Shown in pieces: positions 11,450 to 23,426 of a stretch of 64,000 bases of DNA. The translations under genes and the position numbers were made by a program. The notes under the pieces are model-generated. The model worked only from the letters and a program-made list of their open reading frames with translations, was not told where the DNA came from and did not search any database. Every line of letters starts with the position of its first letter. The stretch's first letter is position 1. Source of the stretch: Lycium barbarum (lineage: Eukaryota > Streptophyta > Magnoliopsida > Solanales > Solanaceae); contig NC_083346.1 of NCBI RefSeq assembly GCF_019175385.1, positions 85,264,543 to 85,328,542 of the forward strand, read 5' to 3'.

Positions 11450-11648
11450 AACTTTTTTTTTGTTGCTTAGTTTCTTTGTTGGGTTTGGGGAAGGGGTAAG
11501 GAGGAGGTTATTTGAAAGGTAAAGTATACTCTGTTTTTACTATTGTTGCTAATTAAATATCTATTTATCCCTTTCTTTTACTTGTAGGAAACAAACTGTA
11601 ATGTTTAGGCAAGTAAAATGAAATGTGAATTATTGGTTTAACCTATCC

Positions 11649-11654
11649 AATAAA
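11649..11654 (+). terminator. Candidate poly(A) signal of the NPH3-type gene
   Basis: AATAAA lies 200 bases after the stop codon. Plant poly(A) signals are loose, so this is only a plausible site. Confidence 0.4.
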
Positions 11655-11902
11655 AGCACAAAATTTTGCAATGTCGGTAGAGGAAAATCTATGTTTGATC
11701 CCTCTTTTCTTGCATATTGGAATAGGAAAACCAATCCTTTTAGTTGCAGTATACTAAATTCTACCTCTTGGAATTTGCCAATCATCATGATAAATGATGC
11801 TTTCAGTTTCCATTTGAATTATCATGGATCAAGTCTTCTGTCTGAGTCTTTGTAAAACTAAGAGTAGAGAACCATTAGTACCAATGAGAAAGTTTTGGCT
11901 TC

Positions 11903-12210
11903 TGTATACGGTAAAAACCGGATGAATGTTAAACCGGTAAGACCAGAGACCGAAGGAAGAAAGGGAAGAACATTATTTGGTCCGGTTTCTCCATAGCCGA
12001 GTTGATCATGGCCGTTGATCCGTTTGATCGTGGCCGTCAGTCCATTTGATCGTGGCCGTTGGTCCGGGAGATCTGTTGCGCGATTGCCACGTGTCGGTAC
12101 CGTCCTGCCATGTTCAACTGTCAACCGTACGGGTGTCAGACTGTACGGCCAACCTAATCCAATTCAGAGTTTTTTCTTTATTTTTTAGGGGCCTCATGTC
12201 GTATGAAGCC
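11903..12210 (+). repeat. 5' LTR of the Tat element, left part (U3)
   Basis: Homologous to 33676-33993 of the 3' LTR. It holds several 'gatcgtggccgt' repeats (12006-12060) and ends at the AAGCC target duplicated by the nested element. Confidence 0.88.
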
Positions 12211-14984
12211 TGTTATACCTCGTATTTCTATACATTGGATTATTCGTAAGCTAATCGATATACGTTTAAGGACAAGATTAATTGTGGGGTATGAGATAAG
12301 GACTTTTAATCCCCGATTTTAATTAGTGTATGACTTGCTTATGAATTTCAATTAGTATAGAAATATTATTGGAGATTAGGGATTAATTAACCATGATTAG
12401 ATTATTAAGTGGGGATTAGTTATTAATTAAGATTAATTAAGTTAGTTAATTAGGCCATTAAGTGGGCCCCACCGAATTCTATTATTATTAATATATATAT
12501 AAATTGATGATGCATTGTAATGGGGCACGTGTCCTATGGATGGGCAATATATATATAGTCATAGTTGATGACTAATGTTGGCTACATATTTTCATTTGTA
12601 ATTTTACTCAATTGAGAACTAAGAGAAATACATAGCCATGGCTGCCAAGCTTTCGGCCATGGCAGTCCAGTTTTTTTTTTTTTTTTTTTAAATTATTAAA
12701 TCCCAAAGTGTTTCACACGTTCAAGAAGGCAACGACATAAGGTGTTGAATCGAGGAAGAAGAAATAGTGCGATTGGTGCAAGTGAGTGTAGAATCTGCTC
12801 TTATTAAATTAAGGTAAGACCTTCTCTTTTTATGGCGTAATTGGATTAGATGATGTTGTAATTAAGAAATTAACTCTCATTAAGTGGGATTGGATGCAAG
12901 AAATTATATACGTAAACGTTAAGGTTCTGTTTGGACCGTGTTGGTGTTGTTCCAATTTAGCAATGGTGGATTAAATTTGATTAGTATTGTCGTTATTGTT
13001 GTATGGTAATTGAGGGTGATTTGTTCATGTTGAAGGGCTGGAAATATGGTGATAGATATGTATAGGTGTTGTTGTCCATGACAAAATTATACTCTTCTTC
13101 ATGTGTTTGTAGTTTTGCAAAGTAAAGGTCGAAAATTATATTCTTGATGTTGTAGTCTTGGTGGATTGTTTCGAGTTGTTATTAAAATGATATCGAAGTA
13201 ACTTTCTTGTACATGAAGGGTAGTTGATGTTGTTGTCGTGTTGTGTTAATATGGCTCGTAAATTTGGAAGAAAACAAGTGCATAAGGTGTCGTATACGAA
13301 GCGTATAATGATCTGCTTATTGTAAAACCTTAGATGTTCATGACGTAAGTTGAAAAAGAATTAAGAGAGGTTATTTGGTTGCTATTGTTGTTGTTGGTAT
13401 TGCTGTGCTAATCGGAGATTAATTGGAAGTTCGGGTTAGGCAAGATATATAGAGGAAATGTTGCCCGATTTCCGTCAAGTTCTTAACTAATCAAAACCCT
13501 AATCAAGAAGTATGAACTAAGAAATGATTCCTATAAGTGACTGGTTGTAGATTTATAAGCTAGGAAGTTGTAGGTTACTAACAATAGTGTTACTTTCATA
13601 TTAAATAGGCTAAAGAGGCGACGAAGCAAACTTGGCTACGGTTAATCTATAACAGGTATGTGAAGCTAACCCTTCTTTCTTTTTGGCATGATCTTTATAA
13701 ACAAATAGACGACGAGCATGTGACTTTAAAGAAACTCCTATTCTAAGAGCCACTAGGATGGCTAATGTTCTTGATTCCCAGAACCTACTTCATTATGATT
13801 TGGTACGTGTCTATGATTCCAGAAGTTCTATTTTGATATAATCCATAGTGACATTCGAAGGATACTTGATATGACTATTGTCTCGACTATCAAATGATGG
13901 TTCATTTTGATTACTCTATTGAGTCTCAGATATGACTTAGTTTGCATATGGTTGCTCACTACTCTGCTCGTGCATGCCTCAATATATCTTTCACCGAGTC
14001 CCGGGCCGGGTTACGTTTTCATGCACAGTTTCACTGCATTGTTCACCGAGTCCCTCACTAGAGGGCCGGGATACGGTATATATCTATATATATGATGATA
14101 TGATGATATGATGATGTGATTAAGGCGCCACGGATGGTATATGATGACTTTATTCACCGAGTCCCATAATGGGCCGGGTATGATATATGATATTAATATG
14201 CATGATTTCCATTTCATAAGGCAAGTGTATTGGTATTTTGAATGTCATACTTGTCTCTTGTAATCTCTATTTCAGTCATGATCTCCTTTATTGTATTTCA
14301 TGCTTTGTATACTCAGTACATATCTCGTACTGACCCCCTTTCTTCAGGGGGGGGGGGGAGGGATGGGGGCTGCGTTTCATGCCCGCAGGTACGGATATTC
14401 GATTTGGTGATCCTCCAGCTTAGGACTTCTACTTAGCTGTCTTGGAGAGCTCCATTTTTCCGGAGCCTAGACTTTTGGTACAGATCTTTTGATGTATATA
14501 TATATATATATATATGTTTATCCAGGGGTATGACGGGGCCCTGTCCCGTCATATTTCACTATGGATACTCTTAGAGGTCTGTAGACATATGTGTGGGTTT
14601 TGTATAAGTTTTGTGCAGCTGTGTCTATATGATTTGCTATGGATATTCCCGCTTGTAGTGGCAGCCTTGTCGGCTTGCGTATGGTATTGACACGTTGTGG
14701 CAGCCTTGTCGGCTTGCGTATGGTATTGATATGTTGTGGCAGCCTTGTCGGCTTGAGTATCGTATTGACATGTAGTGGCAGTCTTGTCGGCTTGCGTATC
14801 ATATTGTGTATTGGTTAGCTGTGACTCCTCAGGAGACAGGTTTATGATATGCGACGTTATGAATCTTTAGCTGCTTTTATAAGTTCCATACAGTTCTTAA
14901 TTTCAGTCTGACTAGATCTAACAGGTACGTGTACGAGTGTCCAGCTCGGGCACTAGTCATAGCCCACGGGGTTGGGTCGTGACA
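12211..14984 (+). repeat. 5' LTR of the Tekay element
   Basis: 2774 bp, starting TGTTATACCTC and ending GTCGTGACA. It carries a T-run at 12671-12690, the 'gaccccct' plus G-run block near 14335-14360, and a 39-bp tandem array at 14658-14813. Confidence 0.93.
14658..14813 (+). repeat. Four-copy 39-bp tandem repeat in the 5' LTR
   Basis: Units start at 14658, 14697, 14736 and 14775 with the core 'gtggcagccttgtcggctt'. The matching array in the 3' LTR starts at 22653. Because 39 is a multiple of three, every frame stays open through the array and gives a false repeat protein on the - strand. Confidence 0.93.
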
Positions 14985-14988
14985 AAAG

Positions 14989-15000
14989 TGGTATCAGAGC
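14989..15000 (+). other. Primer-binding site (initiator tRNA-Met)
   Basis: TGGTATCAGAGC lies four bases after the 5' LTR and is the standard match to the 3' end of initiator tRNA-Met used by Tekay elements. Confidence 0.92.
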
Positions 15001-15187
15001 AGTTCATCCTCGGAGTGTCTACAGACCGTGTCTAGTAGAGTCTTGTTTATCGGTGTGTTGTGCACCACATCTATAAATAGGAAGCTACAGGACATTTAGG
15101 ATGTTGTCTTTCTTCCTACTCTAGATCGTGCGATAGAGCTATATTATCAGGATAATGCCTCCCTAACAAATTATTATGTTTACAGCT

Positions 15188-18100
15188 ATGCCTCCAAAGA
15201 AAGCGACAGTTGCCCAGAAGGGCAAATCGGTAGCAGGAGATACTAGCCAGACTTGGAGAGTTACTAGGGCTCGTGCCCAGCTTATGCCTGAGATTGCGCT
15301 TCAGTCGGCGAGTTCTGCTACACCGCCACTTCCAAAGGAACCTAGAGCAGCAGCAGCTCCAGATCAGGGGGCAGCCCCACCGCCGGTTCCCGAGGCCCCA
15401 GTACCTGAGCCTCCAGCTCCTCAGCCAGGGGCTGAGGATAGGGCCATGAGAGATGCAGTTCAGTTGCTGACCAGATTAGTGGCAGGGCAGGCTCGCAGGC
15501 ATGGACTAGGAGTTGACCATGCGGATAGACATGACAGTTTGAGGGCCCAAGACTTCTTAAGTTGTAATCCTCCAGAATTTTTCGGGTCAAAGCCCGAGGA
15601 CGATCCGCAGGAGTTTATTCGGCAGATGCAGCGTACGTTGAGAATAATCAAGGCTTCTGAGACTGAGTCTGTTAAGTTGGCTTCGCATAGGTTGCGTGAT
15701 GTAGCTGTTAATTGGTATGAGTCGTGGGAGTTATCTAGGGGCGAGGATGCTCCTCCAATAGTATGGGATGAGTTTGTGGAGGCCTTTCTTGGCCACTTCC
15801 TGCCTCCAGAGATGAGGCGAGCTAGAGTTGATAGATTCTTACATCTGAGGCAGAGTGGCAGGAGCGTTCGAGAGTACAGTCTTGAGTTTGATTCATTGGC
15901 TAGATATGCGCCTACTATTGTAGCTGATATGGCTGATAGAGTGCATCGGTATATGATGGGGCTGGATCGTTACTTGACTGATGGCTGTATGGCAGTGGCT
16001 CTTAAGCCAGGTATGGATATTTCTCGGATACAGGCATATGCACAGGGGGTAGAGGATCGACACAGAGGACGTCAGCCATATAGAGATTATGACAGAGGCC
16101 AACATAAGAGGGCTAGATCGGCTGGTTATCCTGGTGAGTATCGAGGCAGGCAGCCTCAGCAGTATAGTAGATATCCTTCCCAGCCAGCACGGAGTGCACC
16201 CCCACAGTTTACAGGCAGGAGATTTGATAGTACAGGGTATTCAGGAGCCGGTCAGAGCTCCAGGGCTTCAGGTTCTCAGGTGAACAGGGGTTCGAATCAG
16301 TCGAGGCCACCTTTGCCTCGATATTCTCGGTGTGGTAGGCTCCATCCTGGGGAATGCTGTTTTGCTACAGGTGCTTGTTTTTCTTGCGGCCGCCAAGGCC
16401 ATATTATGAGAGAGTGTTCGTATGGTGATGGTTCGGGTGGTGTGGCTTAGCCCACTGGATCGGTTGCTGGTTCATCTTCTTCTGTAGCTATGCGCCCTAT
16501 GGGGCAGGGTGTTCAGACACCAGCAGGCCGTGGTAGAGGTCGTGGTGGAGCTTCCAGTTCGAGCGGTCCTTCAAACCGCATATATGCTTTGGCTAGTAGA
16601 CAGGATCAAGAGGCATCACCGAATGTGGTTACAAGTATATTATCAATTTTCTCTCGGGACGTATATACATTGATAGATCCAGGCTCCAACTTATCATATA
16701 TCTCTACCTTTGTTGCTAGTAGAATTGGGATAAAACTTGAATTGATAGAACCATTTGAGGTAGCCACCCCGGTAGGAGATTCTGTTATAGCAAAGCAAGT
16801 ATATAGAGATTGTTTGGTGACTATATATAGCCGTCACACCAAGGCAGATTTGATAGAGTTAGATATGACTGAGTTTGATGTTATTATGGGTATGGATTGG
16901 CTAGCTTCTTGTTATGCTAACGTTGATTGTAGAGAAAAGATAGTTCGATTTCAGTTCCCAGGAGAGCCGATTATAGAGTGGATAGGGAATACAGCATCGC
17001 CAAGAGGTAAGTTTATTTCATACCTCAAGGCAAAGAAGATGGTTAGAAAGGGTTATATTTATCATCTGGTTCGGGTGCATGACCCGAAAGCAGAGGTGCT
17101 GACTCTTCAGTCAGTTCCGATAGTTAATAAATTCCCAGATGTATTCCCAGATGAACTTTCAGGCCTTCCTCCTGAACGGGAGATAGAGTTTACTATAGAT
17201 GTATTGCCAGATACTCAGCCCATATCTATCCCTCTTTATAGAATGGCACCTGCAGAGCTGAAGGAGTTGAAGGAGCAACTGAGAGACTTGTTAGAAAAGG
17301 GCTTCATCAGGCCCAGCACATCACCTTGGGGAGACCCGGTACTATTTTTGAGAAAGAAAGATGGATCGCTGCGGATGTGTATTGATTATAGGCAGTTGAA
17401 TAAAGTGACAATAAAGAATAGATATCCCCTCCCCAGAATTGATGATCTATTTGACCAGTTGCAGGGTGCTAAGTGTTTCTCGAAGATAGACTTGCGGTCA
17501 GGCTATCACCAGGTGCGGGTAAAGGAGGCAGATATTCCGAAGACTACATTCAGGACCCGATACGGGCATTACGAGTTTAGAGTGATGTCTTTTGGGCTGA
17601 CCAATGCTCTAGCAGTATTTATGGATTTGATGAACCGACTGTCCAAGCCATTCCTAGATATGTTCGTGATTGTATTTATCGATGATATTCTGGTCTATTC
17701 ATGATCAGAAGAGGAGCATGCAGACCATTTGAGGACGGTACTTAGGGTGCTCCAGCACCAGAAGTTGTATGCTAAGTTTTCTAAATGTGAATTCTGGTTG
17801 ACTTCAGTAGCATTCTTGGGTCATATTATTGGAGCTGATGGCATTCGGGTAGATATACAGAAGATTGAGGCGGTAAAGACTTGGCCTAGACCTACGACAC
17901 CTACTGAGGTACGTAGTTTTCTGGGGCTAACAGGATATTACAGGAGATTCGTGGACAGGTTTGCCTCGATTTCGGCGCCTTTAACAAGGCTAACTCAGAA
18001 GGCAGCTAAGTTCCAGTGGACTGATGCATGTGAGCCAAACTTCCAGTTGCTGAAGGATAAGTTGACAACGGCTCCAGTTTTAACTCTTCCTGAGGGACCA

Positions 18101-20074
18101 GATGGCTATGTTATTTATTGTGATGCCTCAGGCGTTGGACTAGGTTGTGTATTGATGCAGCATGGCAGGGTTATAGCCTATGCCTCCCGGCAGCTCAGAA
18201 AGCACGAAAGAAATTATCCTACTCATGATCTGGAGTTAGCAGCGGTAATTCATGCTTTGAAGATATGGAGGCATTATTTATATGGCGTGCATGTTAACAT
18301 TTATATGGATCATAAGAGTCTCCAATATATTTTTAAGCAGAAGGAGCTGAATTTATGGCAGAGAAGGTGGCTAGAATTGCTAAAGGATTATGATGTTGAT
18401 ATCCTATACCATCCAGGGAAAGCAAACGTTATAGCAGATGCACTTAGCCGTAAATCGATGGGTAGCTTGACAGATGTACAACCAGAGCGGAAGGAGATGG
18501 TCCGTGAGATTTGCCAACTAGCTAACCTTGGAGTCCGTTTGGCTGATTCTGGTGATGGCGGAGTTTCTGTTCGAGAAGTTGCTGAATCCTCTATCATAGA
18601 AGAGGTAAAGCGACGCCAGTACGAGGACCCTGTTCTGGCACAGTATAGAGATGCAGCTCTTCAAAAGGAGAAGACCCCATTCGAGGTTACATCTGACGGT
18701 GTGCTACGATACAGAGGCAGATTATGTGTACCTGAGGTTGCAGGGCTACGACAACAGGTTATGGGAGAGACACACTATGCTCGTTATTCTGTTCATCCAG
18801 GGTAAACGAAGATGTATCATGACCTCAGATGTTTATATTGGTGGGATGGCATGAAAAAGGACATAGCGGAGTTTGTTGCTCAGTGCCCGAATTATCAACA
18901 GGTTAAGGTCGAGCATCAGAAGCCTGGTGGATTATTACAGGAGATAGAGATCCCGACTTGGAAATGGGAAGTAATTAATATGGACTTCATTACAGGTTTA
19001 CCTCGCACTCCGTGAAAATATGACTCTATATGGGTTATTGTGGATAGGCTGATTTGGCTGACAAAATCAGCCCATTTTCTTCCAGTCAGGACTACTTATT
19101 CAGCTGAGGACTATGCGAGGTTACACCTCAAGGAGATAGTGAGACTTCACGGGGTTCCCACATCTATTATCTCTGACAGAGGAGCTCAGTTTACAGCTAA
19201 CTTTTGGAGATCATTCCAAGAGGGATTAGTGACACAGGTGAGTCTTAGCACAGCATTCCATCCTCAGACTGACGGACAGGCCGAGCGTACTATTCAGACG
19301 CTACAAGATATGTTACGAGCTTGTATTATTGATTTCAAAGGTAGCCGGGACGATCATTTTTCACTTATCGAGTTTGCTTATAATAATAGCTACCATTCCA
19401 GTATCCATATGGCACCGTATGAGGCCTTATATGTGAGGAAATGCAGGTCACCTATTGGTTGGTTTGATGTTGGTGAGACTAAATTAATAGGCCCAGACAT
19501 GATTCAGTAAGCTGTTGATAAGGTGAAGATTATTCAAGAGAGGTTATTGGCAGCCTAGAGTCGACAGAAGTCATATGCAGATAATCGACGTCGACACTTA
19601 GAGTTTCAGGTTGGTGATTGGGTGTTCTTGAAGGTGTCACCCATCAAGGGGGTAATGAGATTCAGTAAGAAAGGAAAGCTTAGCCCGAGGTACATTGGGC
19701 CTTATCAGATTATCCATAGGGTAGGCAGGGTTGCCTATGAATTGGACCTACCATCTGATTTGGAAGCACTACATCCAGTCTTTCATGTGTCGATGCTTCG
19801 CAAATGTATTGGTGACCCTTATAGAGTATTCCCCGTGGATGATGTTCAGGTGACGGCAGAGCTGTCCTACGAGGAGAACCCTATAGCTATACCCGATCGG
19901 CAAGTTAGAAGATTGCGTACTAAGGATGTGGCTTCCGTCAAAGTGTTATGACGAAATAATAAGAGAGAAGAGATGACCTGGGAAGCCGAGGAGGAGATGA
20001 AGAATAAGTACCCTTACTTGTTCCCTACGCCTGCAGGTAATTTATATCCCTCACTTAATTATATTGATTGGTAG
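15188..20074 (+). pseudogene. gag-pol of the Tekay element, seven nonsense codons
   Basis: One continuous frame from MPPKK to the TAG at 20072. Gag (15188 to about 16450) has a retrotransposon gag domain and a CCHC knuckle, CFSCGRQGHIMREC, at about 16375-16416. Protease shows [10 protein letters not shown]. Reverse transcriptase keeps [10 protein letters not shown] near 17678-17700. RNase H begins around [10 protein letters not shown] (18117). Integrase keeps D, D and E in 'NMDFITG', 'IISDRGAQF' and 'GQAERTIQ'. The tail WEAEEEMKNKYPYLF is chromodomain-like. Stops are at 16448, 17702, 18803, 19013, 19508, 19556 and 19949. The zinc-finger pair reads CPNY where family members have CPNC. No intact product is possible. 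Confidence 0.93.
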
Positions 20075-20166
20075 ATAAGACTACATGTTATAGCGATAAG
20101 GGAGACTTCCCCGAAATTTTTATAAGACTTTATAGGACCAATTTAACATTCGAGGACGAATGTTCT

Positions 20167-20180
20167 AAAGGGGGGAAGGA
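20167..20180 (+). other. Polypurine tract of the Tekay element
   Basis: The purine run AAAGGGGGGAAGGA ends exactly where the 3' LTR begins, as expected for the plus-strand primer. Confidence 0.9.
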
Positions 20181-20442
20181 TGTTATACCCCGTATTTCTA
20201 TACATTGGATTATTCGTAAGCTAATCGATATACGTTTAAGGACAAGATTAATTATGGGGTATGAGATAAGGACTTTTAATCCCTGATTTTAATTAGTGTA
20301 TGACTTGCTTATGAATTTCAATTAGTATGGAAATATTATTGGAGATTAGGGATTAATTAACCATGATTAGATTATTAAGTGAGGATTAGTTATTAATTAA
20401 GTTAGTTAATTAGGCCATTAAGTGGGCCCCCACCGAATTCTA

Positions 20443-20522
<80 letters not shown>

Positions 20523-22979
20523 GGATGATGCATTGTAATGGGGCACGTGTCCTATGGATGGGCAATATATATATAGTCATAGTTGATGACTAATGTTGGC
20601 TACATATTTTCATTTGTAATTTTACTCAATGGAGAACTAAGAGAAATACATAGCCATGGCTGCCAAGCTTTCGGCCATGGTAGTCCAGTTTTTTTTTAAA
20701 AAAAAAAAATTATTAAATCCCAAAGTGTTTCACACGTTCAAGAAGGCAGCGACATAAGGTGTTGAATCGAGGAAGAGGAAATAGTGCGATTGGTGCAAGT
20801 GAGTGTAGAATCTGCTCTTATTAAATTAAGGTAAGACCTTCTCTTTTTATGGCGTAATTGGATTAGATGATGTTGTAATTAAGAAATTAACTCTCATTAA
20901 GTGGGATTGGATGCAAGAAATTATATACGTAAACGTTAAGGTTCTGTTTGGACCGTGTTGGTATTGTTCCAATTTAGCAATGGTGGATAAATTTGATTAG
21001 TATTGTCGTTATTATTGTATGGTAATTGAGGGTGATTTGTTCATGTTGAAGGGCTGGAAATATGGTGATAGATATGTATAGGTGTTGTTGTCCATGACAA
21101 AATTATACTCTTCTTCGTGTGTTTGTAGTTTTGCAAAGTAAAGGTCGAAAATTATATTCTTGATGTTGTAGTCTTGGTGGACTGTTTTGAGCTGTTATTA
21201 AAATGATATCGAAGTAACTTTCTTGTACATGGAGGGTAGTTGATGTTGTTGTCGTGTTGTGTTAATATGGCTCGTAAATTTGGAAGAAAACAAGTGCATA
21301 AGGTGTCGTATACGAAGCGTATAATAATCTGCTTATTGTATAACCTTAGATGTTCATGACGTAAGTTGAAAAAGAATTAAGAGAGGTTATTTGGTTGCTA
21401 TTGTTGTTGTTGGTATTGCTGTGCTAATCGGAGATTAATTGGAAGTTCGGGTTAGGCAAGATATATAGAGGAAATGCTGCCCGATTTCCGTCAAGTTCAT
21501 ACCTAATCAAAACCCTAATCAAGAAGTATGAACTAAGAAATGATTCTGATATGTGACTGGTTGTAGATTTATAAGCTAGGAAGTTGTAGGTTACTAACAA
21601 TAGTGTTACTTTCATATTAAATAGGCTAAAGAGGCGACGAAACAAACTTGGCTATGGTTAATCTATAACAGGTATGTGAAGCTAACCCTTCTTTCTTTTT
21701 GGCATGATCTTTATATACAAATAGACGACGAGCATGTGACTTTAAAGAATCTCCTATTCTTAGAGCCACTAGGATGGCTAATGTTCTTGATTCCCAGAAC
21801 CTACTTCATTATGACTTGATACTTGTCTATGATTCCAGAAGTTCTATTTTGATATAATCCATAGTGACATTCGAAGGATACTTGATATGACTAATGTCTC
21901 GACTGTCAAATGATGGTTCATTTTGATTACTCTATTGAGTCTCAGATATGACTTAGTTTGCATATGGTTGCTCACTACTCTGCTTGTGCATGCCTCAATA
22001 TATCTTTCACCGAGTCCCGGGCCGGGTTACGTTTTCGTGCACAGTTTCACTGCATTGTTCACCGAGTCCCTCACTAGAGGGCCGGGATACGGTATATATC
22101 TATATATATGATGATATGATGATGTGATTAAGGCACCACGGATGGTATATGATGACTTTTTTCACCGAGTCGCATAATGGGCCGGGTATGATATATGATA
22201 TTAATATGCATGATTTCCATTTCATAAGGCAAGTGTATTGGTATTTTGAATGTCATACTTGTCTCCTGTAATCTCTATTTCAGTCATGATCTCTTTTATT
22301 GTATTTCATGCTTTGTATACTCAGGACATATCTCGTACTGACCCCCTTTCTTCGGGGGGGGGGGGGGGGGTTGTGTTTCATACCCGCAGGTACGGATATT
22401 CGATTTGGTGATCCTCCAGCTTAGGACTTCTACTCAGCTGTCTTGGAGAGCTCCATTGTTCTGGAGCCTAGACTTTTGGTACAGATCTTTTGATGTATAT
22501 ATATATATATGTTTATCCAAGGCTACGGCGGGGCCTTGTCCCGTCATATTTCACTATGGATACTCTTAGAGGTCTGTAGACATATGTGTGGGTTTTGTAT
22601 AAGTTTTGTTCAGCTGTGTCTATATGGTTTGCTATGGATATTCCCGCTTGTAGTGGCAGCCTTGTCGGCTTGCGTATGGTATTGACACGTTGTGGCAGCC
22701 TTGTCGGCTTGCGTGTGGTATTGATATGTTGTGGCAGCCTTGTCGGCTTGCGTATCGTATTGACATGTAGTGGCAGCCTTGTCGACTTGCGTATCATATT
22801 GTGTATTGGTTAGCTGTGACTCATCAGGAGACAGGTTTTTGATATGCGACGTTATGAATCTTTAGCTGCTTTTATAAGTTCCATACAATTCTTAATTTCA
22901 GTCTGACTAGATCTAACAGGTACGTGTACGAGTGTCCAGCTCGGGCACTAGTCATGGCCCACGGGGTTGGGTCGTGACA
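20181..22979 (+). repeat. 3' LTR of the Tekay element
   Basis: 2799 bp. It matches the 5' LTR closely, but its TA microsatellite (about 20449-20519) is expanded to some 70 bases against about 15 in the 5' LTR, and a 10-bp 'gattaattaa' segment present at about 12440 is missing. Confidence 0.93.
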
Positions 22980-22984
22980 AAGCC

Positions 22985-23317
22985 CATGGGGCAATACTAT
23001 AAATAGGGGTCATTGCCCCCACTTTTAGGGGGTTGGCTTCCTCATATCAAGAACATCTTGTACTAGAAAATATATACAAAATCTCTCTCTTAATATCAGA
23101 TTTTGGTCCGGATTCATTGGGTTCATCTCTTAGATTTGTTCAATTAAGTAATACTCGTATATTAATAGATACATCGATCTATAGCGAATCTCTGATCATT
23201 ATTACTTTCTTTATATCATATCCATACATATCTTTTTCCACCAAATAGATTGAGGGTTGACCACATATCCTATACCTACTCACAAATTTAATTGATTATC
23301 TAAATTTGGGGTAAACA
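22985..23317 (+). repeat. 5' LTR of the Tat element, right part with core promoter
   Basis: Continues the LTR after the nested element and homologous to about 33994-34324. It holds a TATA box, CTATAAATAG at 22998-23007; the 3' LTR copy is at 34006-34015. Confidence 0.88.
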
Positions 23318-23320
23318 GTT

Positions 23321-23338
23321 TGGCGCCCACCGTGGGGC
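23321..23338 (+). other. Primer-binding site of the Tat element
   Basis: TGGCGCCCACCGTGGGGC follows the LTR end by three bases. This form is typical of Tat-lineage elements. I do not assign the tRNA. Confidence 0.82.
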
Positions 23339-23426
23339 TAGGATAATAGTGGTCTTCGATCTTGATATCTATCTTACCCATCAAAATCAAAAACATCTTC
23401 TGTTCGTCTCTGAAAAAACGGACCAA

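Larger units (their letters stand above)
12211..22979 (+). mobile_element. Nested Tekay-lineage (chromovirus) Ty3/gypsy retrotransposon
   Basis: It is complete in structure: LTRs 12211-14984 and 20181-22979, both TGTTATACC...GGTCGTGACA, a tRNA-Met primer-binding site, one gag-pol frame and a polypurine tract directly before the 3' LTR. A perfect 5-bp TSD AAGCC lies at 12206-12210 and 22980-22984. LTR differences in the first about 600 bases look like 1-2%, so insertion is recent. The coding frame has seven stop codons and no frameshift. Confidence 0.95.

Noticed and set aside
14518..14802. Repeat protein (KPTRLP) on the - strand
   Set aside because: Product of the 39-bp LTR tandem repeat, whose length is a multiple of three. 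The same false frame occurs at 22513-22797.
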